DNA from: Halobacteriales archaeon QS_4_66_20
Lineage (GTDB): Archaea > Halobacteriota > Halobacteria > Halobacteriales > Haloarculaceae
Assembly: GCA_003021015.1 (NCBI GenBank)
Contig: PXRK01000085.1
Location: 1 to 41,271, forward strand
Length of the DNA stretch: 41,271 nt
Direction: 5' to 3'
The notes beneath the pieces were generated by a model. The model worked only from the letters and a program-made list of their open reading frames with translations. It did no database searches and was not told the origin of the DNA. A program made the translations under genes and the position numbers. Shown piece by piece: positions 25,019 to 32,879 of this stretch (position 1 is the stretch's first letter; every line of letters begins with the position of its first letter).

Positions 25019-25132
25019 TGATACTGCCGGACGTGACTATGTTACTCCGAGTGATGCTCGGACTGGGGTTTTCGGTTGTCTCAGATGCTGAGCGCTATCC
25101 GGGTGGGAACGGAATCACGTCCGGCAGTATGA
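25019..25132 (+). mobile_element. TGATA-end repeat copy 3, 114-bp MITE-like element
   Basis: Terminal inverted repeats TGATACTGCCGGACGTGA (25019-25036) and its reverse complement at 25115-25132 match at 17 of 18 positions. Its last 52 bp (25081-25132) recur at 38110-38161 with one mismatch. The element has no coding capacity and lies in sense orientation 5 nt after the stop of the GT87 gene. The end sequence GCCGGACGTGA links it to the element at 32-144. No target duplication is obvious. Confidence 0.75.
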
Positions 25133-25199
25133 TTACTGGCGCAGGGCGGCCGTCACAGCAAAAATCCAACGATCAGGCACTGCACGAAGGGAGCCCAAA

Positions 25200-25214
25200 C
25201 GTTCAAATCGAACG
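25200..25214 (+). promoter_or_regulatory. Promoter-proximal TTCAAAT box inside a small inverted repeat
   Basis: TTCAAAT at 25202-25208 lies about 26 nt before the ATG at 25231, the TATA-box position for a leaderless transcript. It is embedded in an inverted repeat (CGTTC at 25200-25204, GAACG at 25210-25214), which might be an operator or chance. Confidence 0.35.
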
Positions 25215-25230
25215 ACCGTTTGCTGTAGGT

Positions 25231-26424
25231 ATGAACGTTCGGACCGCGGTCGTCCTGGCAGCCGGGGAAGGAACGCGGCTACGTCCCCTCACGAAGAACA
25301 GGCCGAAACCGATGCTCGCCGCCGGAAACCGGCCAATCCTGGAGCACGTCCTCGACGCGCTGGTCGACGCTGGCATCGAGAAGCTGGTGGTCGTCGTCGG
25401 CTACCGGCGGACGCGCGTCCAGGAGTACTTCGGCCCCGAGTACCGGAACGTCCCCATCGAGTACGTCCTCCAGGGCAAACAGCTGGGGAGCGGCCACGCG
25501 CTCCTGCAGGCGCGCGACGCGACGGCCGGACCGCTCGTCGTCGTCAACGGCGACCGCGTCATCGAACCGGGCTCCGTCACGCAGGTAATGGAGGCGTTCG
25601 ACGCGGGCGGCGGCTCGCCGGTGATGGCGGTCATCGAACGCGACGACGCACACGAGTACGGTGGCGTGCGGCTATCGGGCGGTGAGATCACCGACCTCGT
25701 CGAGAAGCCCCAGCCTGGCGCCTTCCGCCTGATCAACGCGGGCATCTACGCGTTCGAACACGATATCTTCGACGCCATCGAGGAGACGCCGCGGGAGGCC
25801 GGCGAACTCGCCCTGACCGACACGATCGAACGGCTCATGGAGCGCAACAGCGTCAGCGGCGTCCAGACGAGCGGGATCTGGGCCGACGCGACCTACCCCT
25901 GGGACCTGCTCGAGGTGACATCGACAGTGCTCGCCGACGGCCGCGTCAAAGAAGCGCCGCGGGCGGACGGCGTCTGGGTCGGCGAGAGCGCGACAGTCCA
26001 CCAGGACGCGACGCTGCGGCCGCCGGTCGCAGTCGGTGCCGACTGCGTCGTCGGTCCGGGCTCGGTCGTGGGGCCGGACGTCGCACTCGGCGAGAACACG
26101 ACCGTGGGCGCGAACGTGACCGTCGAGCGTTCGGTCGTCGACTCGGACTCGCGGATCGGCCACGGCTCGACCGTGGTCGACGCGGTGCTCGGCCAGAGCG
26201 GTCACCTGCAAGCCGACGCATCGATCCCGGGCGGCCCTGCGGACGTCCGCGTCGACAACGAGGTGTTCGAGGATCAGCGGCTGGGGGCAGTGCTGGGTGA
26301 CCGGGTCGAGGCCGGCGGGAGCGTCACCTTCGAACCCGGCGCCCTCGTCGGGTCCGGCGCAGCGATCGGCGACGGCTGCTGCGTGGCCGGTCACGTGCCG
26401 AGCGACGCGGAGGTGGTGCGCTGA
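25231..26424 (+). CDS. Bifunctional sugar-1-phosphate nucleotidyltransferase/acetyltransferase (GlmU-like)
   Basis: A 397-aa protein with an N-terminal nucleotidyltransferase domain (MNVRTAVVLAAGEGTRLRPL, then NRPKPML as the pyrophosphorylase Lys region) and a C-terminal left-handed beta-helix of hexapeptide repeats from about residue 250 (VGADCVVGPGSVVGPDVALG). Archaeal enzymes of this layout make UDP-GlcNAc from GlcN-1-P, or UDP/dTDP-glucose; the overlap with glmS by one base (26424) favours the amino-sugar role. An in-frame extension to 25033 reads through the repeat element and is rejected. Confidence 0.88.
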   Translation: MNVRTAVVLAAGEGTRLRPLTKNRPKPMLAAGNRPILEHVLDALVDAGIEKLVVVVGYRRTRVQEYFGPEYRNVPIEYVLQGKQLGSGHALLQARDATAGPLVVVNGDRVIEPGSVTQVMEAFDAGGGSPVMAVIERDDAHEYGGVRLSGGEITDLVEKPQPGAFRLINAGIYAFEHDIFDAIEETPREAGELALTDTIERLMERNSVSGVQTSGIWADATYPWDLLEVTSTVLADGRVKEAPRADGVWVGESATVHQDATLRPPVAVGADCVVGPGSVVGPDVALGENTTVGANVTVERSVVDSDSRIGHGSTVVDAVLGQSGHLQADASIPGGPADVRVDNEVFEDQRLGAVLGDRVEAGGSVTFEPGALVGSGAAIGDGCCVAGHVPSDAEVVR

Positions 26425-28232
26425 TGTGCGGGATCATCGGCTGTGTCGGGCGCGGCGAGCGCACGCTGGATACGCTGGTCGACGGGCTCGAACGGCTGGA
26501 GTATCGCGGGTACGACTCCGCGGGGATCACCCTCCTCGACGACGACCTCGGTGTCCGCAAAACGGCCGGGAAGATCGCGGACCTCGAGACCCTCCTCGAC
26601 GAGCGGCCGGTCGACGGCCGCATCGGGATCGGCCACACGCGCTGGAGTACCCACGGCCCGCCTACGGACGCGAACGCCCACCCCCACCAGGACTGCACCG
26701 GGGACGTGGCCGTGGTCCACAACGGCATCATCGAGAACTACCAGTCGCTGCGCGACGACCTCTCCGCGGAGGGGCACACGTTCACCAGCGACACCGACAC
26801 CGAAGTGGTTCCGCACCTGATCGAGCGCGGGCTCGAGATGGGCGACTCACCCGAGGCGGCGTTCCGCAACGCGATCGCACAGCTCGACGGGAGCTACGCG
26901 ATCGCAGCGATCGTCGGGAACGAGGAGGCAGTGTTCGCGGCCCGGAACGACTCGCCGCTGGTGATCGGCATCGGCGACGGGACGGCGTCGGGCGACCGGG
27001 AGTACTTCCTGGCGAGCGACGTGCCGGCGTTCAGGGAGTACACCGGCGAGGTGATCTACGTCGAAGACGGCGAGTTCGCCAGACTCGATTCGGAGCTGGC
27101 GGTGACCGACAGCGACGGCCAGCCGGTCGACAAGGCGGTCCACACCATCGAGTGGGACGCCGAGGAGACCGGGAAAAGCGGGTACGATCACTACATGCTC
27201 AAGGAGATTCACGAGCAGCCCCGGGCGCTGCGGCAGTGTCTCAGCGGCCGCGTCGACGAACTCGCCGGGACGGTCAATCTGGACGGTCTCAGCGATCGGT
27301 CGCCGAGCAGCGTCCAGTTCGTCGCCATGGGGACGTCGTATCACGCCGCACTCTACGGCACCCACCTGTTCCAGCAGGCGGGCATCCCGGCCCAGGCGTT
27401 CCACGCGAGCGAGTACGCGACCGCGACCCCGCCGACCGGCGACGCGCTCGTGATCGGGATCACCCAGAGCGGCGAGACAGCCGACACGCTGAGCGCGCTA
27501 CGCGAGGCGCGCAGCCGCGGCGCGGAGACGATGGCCGTGACGAACACCGTCGGCTCGACTGCCGACAGGGAGTGCGACGAGACGCTGTTGATCCGGTCGG
27601 GGCCCGAGATCGGCGTCGCCGCCTCGAAGACGTTCACCGGACAGCTCGCAGCCCTGAACCTCCTCGCGCTCGCGACGGTCGAATCCACCCGCACGCGCCG
27701 GAACGTCGTCCCGGAACTCCGGGAGCTGCCAGGTCGGGTCCAGTCGATTCTCGACGATTCGAACGCTGCCGAAATCGCCGAGGAGTACCACGACTCCGAG
27801 TCGTTTTTCTTCATCGGTCGGCGCTACCAGTACCCTGTCGCGCTGGAGGGCGCGCTGAAGCTCAAGGAGATCAGCTACGAGCACGCAGAGGGGTTCTCGG
27901 CCGGCGACCTCAAGCACGGGCCGCTCGCGCTGGTCGACGAGGATACCCCCGTGTTCGCGATGGTGACTGGCGACGACGAAGTCGCCCGCAAGACTGTCGG
28001 CAACATCAAGGAGGTGGAAGCACGCGACGCGCCGGTCGTCGCCGTCACCGACGGCCGGAGCGACGCGGCGCTGTACGCCGATCACGTCCTCGAAGTCCCG
28101 GAGACGATCCCCCGCGCGGCTGCCGTGCTGACGAACGTGCAGCTCCAGCTGGTCGCCTACCACGTGGCGAACCTGCTCGGCAGGCCCATCGACAAGCCAC
28201 GGAACCTCGCGAAAAGCGTCACCGTGGAGTAG
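26424..28232 (+). CDS. glmS: Glutamine-fructose-6-phosphate aminotransferase (isomerizing)
   Basis: A 602-aa GlmS, first step of amino-sugar synthesis: fructose-6-P plus glutamine to glucosamine-6-P. After Met1 the nucleophile Cys2 opens the Ntn glutaminase domain (CGIIGCVGRGERTLD), with IGHTRWSTHG and the HNGIIENYQ region. Two SIS sugar-isomerase domains follow (FVAMGTSYHAALYG and ITQSGETADTLSAL; later RRYQYPVALEGALKLKEISY). The C-terminus NLAKSVTVE matches the conserved PRNLAKSVTVE end. Its start codon overlaps the stop of the GlmU-like gene, so both are translated together. Confidence 0.97.
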   Translation: MCGIIGCVGRGERTLDTLVDGLERLEYRGYDSAGITLLDDDLGVRKTAGKIADLETLLDERPVDGRIGIGHTRWSTHGPPTDANAHPHQDCTGDVAVVHNGIIENYQSLRDDLSAEGHTFTSDTDTEVVPHLIERGLEMGDSPEAAFRNAIAQLDGSYAIAAIVGNEEAVFAARNDSPLVIGIGDGTASGDREYFLASDVPAFREYTGEVIYVEDGEFARLDSELAVTDSDGQPVDKAVHTIEWDAEETGKSGYDHYMLKEIHEQPRALRQCLSGRVDELAGTVNLDGLSDRSPSSVQFVAMGTSYHAALYGTHLFQQAGIPAQAFHASEYATATPPTGDALVIGITQSGETADTLSALREARSRGAETMAVTNTVGSTADRECDETLLIRSGPEIGVAASKTFTGQLAALNLLALATVESTRTRRNVVPELRELPGRVQSILDDSNAAEIAEEYHDSESFFFIGRRYQYPVALEGALKLKEISYEHAEGFSAGDLKHGPLALVDEDTPVFAMVTGDDEVARKTVGNIKEVEARDAPVVAVTDGRSDAALYADHVLEVPETIPRAAAVLTNVQLQLVAYHVANLLGRPIDKPRNLAKSVTVE

Positions 28233-28248
28233 GTTCCCACGTGCGAAC

Positions 28249-28254
28249 TTTTTT
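28249..28254 (+). terminator. T6 tract after glmS
   Basis: Six T residues lie 17-22 nt after the glmS TAG stop. Archaeal RNA polymerase can terminate at such tracts, so it probably ends the glmU-like/glmS transcript before the convergent dys gene. Confidence 0.4.
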
Positions 28255-28284
28255 GACTGTGAATATTCTCACGAAGGATAGAAA

Positions 28285-29349
28285 TCAGTCTTCGGGGGGA
28301 GAACCGTCCGGAAACCGATCGGCGAGTCGTTCCCGCGCGGCGGCCACGACGATCGGCAGCGTGATCGTGGCGTCGGCGTACACCGAGGCGTTCCGGGCGG
28401 CGGCTTCCAGCTTCCCCCAGGAGCGCGCTTCGTCGAGCGACGCGCCGGAGAGGCCGCCGGTCTCTGGCGGATCCATCGTCAGCTGGACGGCGTAGTCGTA
28501 CGCGTCCGGCGCGACCAGCATCGTCTGGAGCACGTAGTTTTTCGGCACGCCGCCGCCGACGACCATCGCACCCGCGCGCTCGCTCTCGTGGGCGAGGTCG
28601 TTCAGCGGTTTCATGTCCGCGAGCGCGTCCAGCGAGAAATCGGAGGTCTGGCTGTACATCCAGGCCTGCAGGCCAAGCACCGAGTCCTGGACCGCGGGAC
28701 AGAACACCGGAACGTCGTGCTCGGCGGCAGCAGCGGCGATTCCTGCTGACTCCTCGACCTCCTCGCGGTCGTTGACCTCGCTGTTGGCGCGCCCCAGTTC
28801 CTCGGTGAACCGCTGGATGCTCACGACGCCCTCGGCCTCCAGCGGCGGAAACACCTCCTCGCGGAGGTGCGACTCGAACAGCGTGAAGTGCTCCTGGGGC
28901 AGGTAGACGTTGTAGATGCGGTCGACGCCCTCCTCGCGGAGCTGTTCGTCGTGGTCGCGGCGGGACTCGTCGTCGGGACTGCGCCCGTGGTGGTGCTTGC
29001 CACCGATCGCCTCGATGCTGTCGTGGGTCAGGTTCGCGCCGGTCGTCACCAGCGCGTCGACGTGGCCGTCGCGGATCAGGTCGGCGACAAGCTGGCGCAT
29101 CCCCGCGGGCACCATCGCGCCGGCGAGCCCGAAGAAGTTGGTGACGTCGTCGTCCCGGAGCATCTCTGTGTAGATGTCTACCGCCTCGTGGAGCGTCCGC
29201 GCGCCGATTCCCGCCTTGCCGTACTCCGCCACGAGGTCGTCGACGGTCATCTCGTCGCCGACGGAGACGTGGCCGATCGGATCGTGAGCGAACTCCTCGC
29301 GGTGCGGTGTGTGCCCGGTCCCCTCGTCGTGCTCGCCCTCGTCGGTCAT
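28285..29349 (-). CDS. dys: Deoxyhypusine synthase
   Basis: A 354-aa deoxyhypusine synthase-family enzyme, which modifies a lysine of initiation factor aIF5A using a polyamine (spermidine, or agmatine in haloarchaea) and NAD. Conserved elements are NFFGLAGAMVPAGMRQL (about 71-87), TTGANLTHD (102-110), and VVGGGVPKNYVLQ with the catalytic Lys270. The frame is open further upstream, but the region before 29349 contains a 25-bp tandem repeat giving a low-complexity basic peptide, so MTDEGEHDEG at 29349 is taken as the start. Confidence 0.92.
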   Translation of the reverse strand: MTDEGEHDEGTGHTPHREEFAHDPIGHVSVGDEMTVDDLVAEYGKAGIGARTLHEAVDIYTEMLRDDDVTNFFGLAGAMVPAGMRQLVADLIRDGHVDALVTTGANLTHDSIEAIGGKHHHGRSPDDESRRDHDEQLREEGVDRIYNVYLPQEHFTLFESHLREEVFPPLEAEGVVSIQRFTEELGRANSEVNDREEVEESAGIAAAAAEHDVPVFCPAVQDSVLGLQAWMYSQTSDFSLDALADMKPLNDLAHESERAGAMVVGGGVPKNYVLQTMLVAPDAYDYAVQLTMDPPETGGLSGASLDEARSWGKLEAAARNASVYADATITLPIVVAAARERLADRFPDGSPPED

Positions 29350-29378
29350 TGGCGGGTATCCGACAGCGATCCCTATCA

Positions 29379-29447
29379 GGCCGTCGGTTGGCGTCGGGCG
29401 CACGGCCGTCGGTTGGCGCCGGGCGCACGGCCGTCGGTTGGCGTCGG
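29379..29447. repeat. Tandem repeat, 25-bp unit, about 2.8 copies
   Basis: The unit begins GGCCGTCGGTTGGCGTCGGG and ends CGCAC. Copies lie at 29379-29403, 29404-29428 (one change) and 29429-29447 (partial). The array sits in the region upstream of the dys start codon, where a promoter would be expected. Confidence 0.85.
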
Positions 29448-29456
29448 CCACCAGCC

Positions 29457-29542
29457 TCATAGTGATTTTTGTGAGTCGTTCCGGGATCGACCGCACGACT
29501 GCGTGCGGCCGACCCGGTAAACAGTCACAAAACTCACTATCA
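29457..29542 (-). repeat. TGATA-end repeat copy 4, 86-bp palindromic element at a stop codon
   Basis: On the minus strand TGATAGTGAGTTTTGTGA (29542-29525) begins at the TGA stop of the acidic membrane protein gene. The opposite end TCATAGTGATTTTTGTGA (29457-29474) matches it in inverted orientation at 16 of 18 positions. The interior has a further perfect hairpin (CCGCAC and GTGCGG around 29491-29508). It separates that gene from the dys promoter region. Confidence 0.72.
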
Positions 29543-30403
29543 GATGATCGGTTCGGCATTCTCGCGGATGATGAGGTACGCGGGGACGGCCATGACGTTC
29601 AGCGCCGGAATCATTGAGAAGAACGCCCAGAACAGCGGCCCGCCATCCCAGTCGGTCGTCGTGCGGAGGTTCCACGCATCGAGGTACACCGACGCTGGCA
29701 GGATCAGCAGCGTCGATACGAGCCACAGGAAAAAAAACGGCGCGTTAAACACGAACGACCCGAGGCCGAAGATGCCCGCGAGCGCGATCAGCAGGCTCGG
29801 CACGAGTCCCGCGATGATCCCGTAGAAGCCGCGCGAATCCCCTCGTGGCTCCTCGTCGGGCAGCACCGGCACGTAGTACCCGTCCTCGATCGTCAGGAGG
29901 ATCGTCTCGCCGTGGATGTCGGCGAACCGGTCCATCGGGATGTCGCGCAACGAGAGCAGGCGCGCCAGCCGCGGATCGGTGCCCTGGTCGGGCCACTCGA
30001 AGTAGACCACGACCGTCTCGTTGTCCGCGTCGACTATCGACAGCTGCAGCGCCAGCGCCTCCTCGGTGTCGATCTCGGCCGGGTAGTCGTCCGGAATCTC
30101 GCTGGTCGGGACGCGCTCGACGCCGATCGCCTCCCCGCGACCGCGCATCCCCTCCGCGAGCCCCTTCATCTCCTGCTCGACCTCGACGAACGACTGTGCG
30201 GCGTGATCTAGCTCCGCCTTCTCGGGGTCCTCGGCCATCTCCGCCGAGTCTGACTCTGCCGAGTCTGACTCCGCGTCGGCGTCCGACCCCTCGGCGGTGC
30301 TGGCGCTCCCCTCCTCGGGTGCCTCGATCGTTGTCGTCGTCTCGGCGCTGCTGCTCGCCTCCGTCTCGGCCCCTTCGCCGTCCAGTTCGTCGTCTCCCGT
30401 CAC
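29540..30403 (-). CDS. Acidic-N-terminus membrane protein of unknown function
   Basis: A 287-aa protein. Residues 1-65 are low-complexity acidic and Ser/Ala/Thr-rich (for example SDADAESDSAESDSAEMAED), probably disordered. Residues 70-185 form a soluble domain with the segment TVVVYFEWPDQGTDPRLARL. Residues 195-287 hold three hydrophobic segments (near 197-217, 219-240 and 260-280). No known family is recognised; similar haloarchaeal proteins are annotated only as hypothetical. The start MTGDDELDGEG is ATG-type or GTG-type at 30403, divergent from the thymidylate kinase gene. The stop codon is provided by a repeat element. Confidence 0.72.
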   Translation of the reverse strand: MTGDDELDGEGAETEASSSAETTTTIEAPEEGSASTAEGSDADAESDSAESDSAEMAEDPEKAELDHAAQSFVEVEQEMKGLAEGMRGRGEAIGVERVPTSEIPDDYPAEIDTEEALALQLSIVDADNETVVVYFEWPDQGTDPRLARLLSLRDIPMDRFADIHGETILLTIEDGYYVPVLPDEEPRGDSRGFYGIIAGLVPSLLIALAGIFGLGSFVFNAPFFFLWLVSTLLILPASVYLDAWNLRTTTDWDGGPLFWAFFSMIPALNVMAVPAYLIIRENAEPII

Positions 30404-30474
30404 TGTTTTGCACGCAGTTCAACGTCCGGGCAACTAAACGTATCGCTGTGTCGGGCCGCTGGCGGTCCAGTGCG

Positions 30475-30482
30475 TTTACATA
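30475..30482 (+). promoter_or_regulatory. TATA box of thymidylate kinase gene
   Basis: TTTACATA lies about 26 nt before the ATG at 30504; this supports that start over the GTG at 30489. Confidence 0.55.
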
Positions 30483-30503
30483 CCGCTGGTGAGAGCTACA
30501 AGT

Positions 30504-31097
30504 ATGCTCCTGACGCTGGAAGGGCTGGACGGGAGCGGGAAGAGTAGCTGCATCGACGCGCTCCGGAGTTCGACTGCGGTCCCCGAGGGCGCCGTGTTCA
30601 CCCGCGAACCGACAGACTCCTGGTACGGCGAGGCCGTCCGCCGCTCGATCGCCGACGACCGGGCCGACCCGCTCGCGGAGCTGTTCCTGTACACGGCCGA
30701 CCACGCCGCCCACCTGAGCGGAACGGTCCGCCCGGCGCTGGAGCGGGGCGCGCCTGTCATCTCCGACCGCTACTCCGACTCCCGGTTCGCCTACCAGGGC
30801 GCGACGCTCGCCGGGGCGTACGAGTTCGACGATCCGGTCGCGTTCGTCAGGGGCGTCCACGAACCCTGGACGCGCCCGCCGGACGCCACCATCTATCTCG
30901 ACGTCGACCCCGAAACCGCCGCAGAGCGCAGCGGCGCAACGAACAAGTTCGAGACCACCGCCTATCTCGAATCCGTCCAGGAGAACTACGAACGGCTCAT
31001 CGAGCAAGAGCGCGAACGGTTCGTCCGTATCGACGCCTCCCCACCGGAGGATGACGTCGTCGACCAGGTCATCGAGGCAGTCGGGACGCTGCTGTAA
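30504..31097 (+). CDS. tmk: Thymidylate kinase
   Basis: A 197-aa dTMP kinase making dTDP for DNA synthesis. The P-loop is in [20 protein letters not shown] (G-x4-GKS at about 7-14); the DR(Y/H) motif is in [17 protein letters not shown], which binds d[15 protein letters not shown] is the adenine-side motif. The E-P motif [10 protein letters not shown] is also present. Length is slightly short but complete. A GTG five codons upstream is rejected because the TATA box fits the ATG. Confidence 0.93.
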   Translation: MLLTLEGLDGSGKSSCIDALRSSTAVPEGAVFTREPTDSWYGEAVRRSIADDRADPLAELFLYTADHAAHLSGTVRPALERGAPVISDRYSDSRFAYQGATLAGAYEFDDPVAFVRGVHEPWTRPPDATIYLDVDPETAAERSGATNKFETTAYLESVQENYERLIEQERERFVRIDASPPEDDVVDQVIEAVGTLL

Positions 31098-31109
31098 AAC
31101 CGCCGCTAC

Positions 31110-31149
31110 TGCGATGTGGTGGCGAAAATACTCACACCAATCGCTATCA
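31110..31149 (-). repeat. TGATA-end repeat copy 5
   Basis: On the minus strand TGATAGCGATTGGTGTGA (31149-31132) starts 7 nt after the stop of the 122-aa protein gene. The 40 bases 31110-31149 match the copy at 37598-37637 at 33 of 40 positions, including the GTGAGTATTTTCG T-rich stretch. It fills the gap between convergent tmk and the 122-aa gene. Confidence 0.65.
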
Positions 31150-31156
31150 GTCAGAA

Positions 31157-31525
31157 TCAGGAGACGCCGGACTCCAGATTCTCCAGGAGTTTGCCGACGA
31201 AAAGCCCCAGGCGCGGGGAGATGTCGTCCTCGCTGGCCGGTTCGGCAGGTTGTGCGGCGAGCGTCTCGACGAACCGCTCGGAGTGTGTCATCGCGTTGAT
31301 GATGTCGACGACGTCCACCGTCAACCCCTCGTCGGAGGTGTCGAGGTCGGGGTGGCGCTGCTTGGCCTCCTCGGGGTAGGTGATCGTCCACGAGGGGCCG
31401 CCTATCGTTGCGAGCACGTCCCCAACGTCGCCGACTTCGAGCCGGCCGTCCGGGATACCGACGTAGATGCTCCCATCCTCGACGTCCGTGCCGTACCGAT
31501 CCATCGTGTCCCCGTTCGCAGCCAT
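31157..31525 (-). CDS. Small soluble protein of unknown function
   Basis: A 122-aa acidic protein beginning MAANGDTMDRYGTDVEDGSI. An alternative start at Met8 (31504) gives MDRYGTDVED. It contains a conserved-looking segment TITYPEEAKQRHPDLDTSDE and TVDVVDIINAMTHSERFVET. No family or motif is recognised. It overlaps the out-of-frame 3' part of the broken MTH1187-family gene upstream and ends 7 nt before a repeat element. Confidence 0.6.
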   Translation of the reverse strand: MAANGDTMDRYGTDVEDGSIYVGIPDGRLEVGDVGDVLATIGGPSWTITYPEEAKQRHPDLDTSDEGLTVDVVDIINAMTHSERFVETLAAQPAEPASEDDISPRLGLFVGKLLENLESGVS

Positions 31526-31800
31526 CCCCCGTCGGTCTTTCGCCGGTCGAGGGGGATCGACGGGGACTGACAGAGGGACGGCGTGTTACTCCTTGCGGCG
31601 GCGTCGCCGCCGACGGCCTCGTGTGCCGCTGCAGCCGCCTCGAACACGACCGCGACGTCGTCGGCTTCGAGGATTGTTCCCATCGGTGTCGTCTCGTACT
31701 CGACATCGAACGACTCGAGGGCGTCGACCGCCTTCGCGACCTCGGGTGCCATGCTCCCGTCAGTGTCGGGCGAGACCGCCAGGAATGCTGTCGCTGTCAT
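31402..31800 (-). pseudogene. MTH1187/YkoF-family thiamine-binding-like protein, C-terminal half lost
   Basis: The first 65 or so residues (MTATAFLAVSPDTDGSMAPE ... YETTPMGTILEADD ... AAAAAHEAVGGD) match the small MTH1187/TTHA0132 family, normally about 100 residues with a ferredoxin-like fold. After VGGD the expected second half (a strand of the S-L-K-x-D type and an E-rich helix) is missing; the frame instead runs into NTPSLCQSPSIPLDRRKTDG and then overlaps the 122-aa gene to 31402. A G/C-rich inverted repeat (GGCGGCG and CGCCGCC) lies at the break near 31595-31612. A deletion is likely; no other frame restores the family tail. Confidence 0.6.
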
Positions 31801-31825
31801 GTGGTCAGCTACGGCAGTCGGCCAC

Positions 31826-32776
31826 CTAACTCTGTGGTTCGGTCGACTCGGCCAGGTCGATGTCCAGGAGGCCGGCCTCGATCTCCTCGCGGCGGTTCTC
31901 GAGCCACTCGGGGAGGACGAGCCGCTCGCCGAGTTCCGACAGCGGTTCGTCGACTGTGTAGCCCGGCTCCCTGGTGGCGAACTCGAACAGCACGCCCCCG
32001 CTGGTCCGGGCGTAGACGGACTCGAACCACTTGCGGTCGATGATCTCCGTCGGGCGCAGCCCGTGGTCCATCAGCAGTTCGCGCCACGCTTCCTGCTCGT
32101 CCTCGGGCACCTGGAAGGCGACGTGGTGGACGGTGCCCGCACCCGGCTGCCCGCGCGTGTCCTCCGGAAGTTCGAGGATGTCCACGACGTACCCCAGGTC
32201 GCCCGATGACTCGTACCGGGTTCTGTCCTCTTCGGTCGCGGTCCGCTCGTATCCCATCGCCTCCAGCAGCGGTGCGGTCGACTCCAGGGAGGCGAGCGAC
32301 AGCGTCACGCCGAAGAAGCCGCGGATCGCGTGCTCGGCCGGGACGGGTCTCTCGTGGGGGTTCCCCGCTGGCGCGTCCTCGCGCGCGACGAGTTCGAGCT
32401 GCGTCCCGTCCGGATCGGTGAACGGGACGACGGTGTCGCCGATCCGCTCGCGCGGTTCCTCGACGTCGACCCCGTGGTCGTCGAGGCGGTCGACCCAGTA
32501 GTCAACAGAATCGCCGGGGATCAGGAACTGCGTCGTCGAAGCCTGTCCCACGCCGACCTGGCCCTGTCGGGCGTTCGTGTACGGGAAAAACGTCATGCTG
32601 GTGCCGGGCGAGCCCTCCTCGTCGGCGTAAAACAGGTGGTAGACCGAGACATCGTCCTGGTTGACGGTCTGCTTGACGAGGCGCAACCCGAGCGTCCCCG
32701 TGTAGAACTCGTAGTTTCGCCCCGGGTCACTGCCGATCGCTGTGACGTGGTGGATGCCTGGCGTGGAGGTTACCAT
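31826..32776 (-). CDS. Two-domain VOC-family protein, ring-cleaving dioxygenase type
   Basis: A 316-aa protein with two vicinal-oxygen-chelate modules. Metal ligands expected for extradiol-type members are present: His9/His10 (GIHHVTAIG), a Glu in TQLELVAR (about 128), His near 220 (TVHHVAFQVPED) and a Glu in GVLFEFATREPGY (about 266). The segment SVYHLFYADEEGSPGTSMTF is typical of the MhqO/PcpA-like group that cleaves hydroquinones or acts in quinone detoxification. The substrate is not determined. It is first in a run with the broken MTH1187 gene and the 122-aa gene. Confidence 0.85.
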   Translation of the reverse strand: MVTSTPGIHHVTAIGSDPGRNYEFYTGTLGLRLVKQTVNQDDVSVYHLFYADEEGSPGTSMTFFPYTNARQGQVGVGQASTTQFLIPGDSVDYWVDRLDDHGVDVEEPRERIGDTVVPFTDPDGTQLELVAREDAPAGNPHERPVPAEHAIRGFFGVTLSLASLESTAPLLEAMGYERTATEEDRTRYESSGDLGYVVDILELPEDTRGQPGAGTVHHVAFQVPEDEQEAWRELLMDHGLRPTEIIDRKWFESVYARTSGGVLFEFATREPGYTVDEPLSELGERLVLPEWLENRREEIEAGLLDIDLAESTEPQS

Positions 32777-32879
32777 AGCTCACCTACGGTTCAAAGGTGC
32801 ATAACTGCTGTGGACTCCGCCCTTATTGGTAGCCGTTTCCGCCCCGTATGGGACCGTTCCGGCCCCAGTCGCCGACCGG

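Noticed and set aside
25033-25230. In-frame N-terminal extension of the GlmU-like protein
   Set aside because: It reads through the 114-bp repeat element and has no family similarity; the promoter box and MNVRTAVVLAAG start fit 25231.
28260-28290. TGATTT...CGTGAGAATATTCAC at the dys stop as a ninth repeat copy
   Set aside because: It starts at the stop codon and has a CGTGA, but the match to the 18-nt consensus is too weak and the length is off by one; kept only as a possible degenerate case.
29350-29559. Longer N-terminus for deoxyhypusine synthase
   Set aside because: The extension is encoded by the tandem repeat and part of a palindromic element and gives a repetitive basic peptide.
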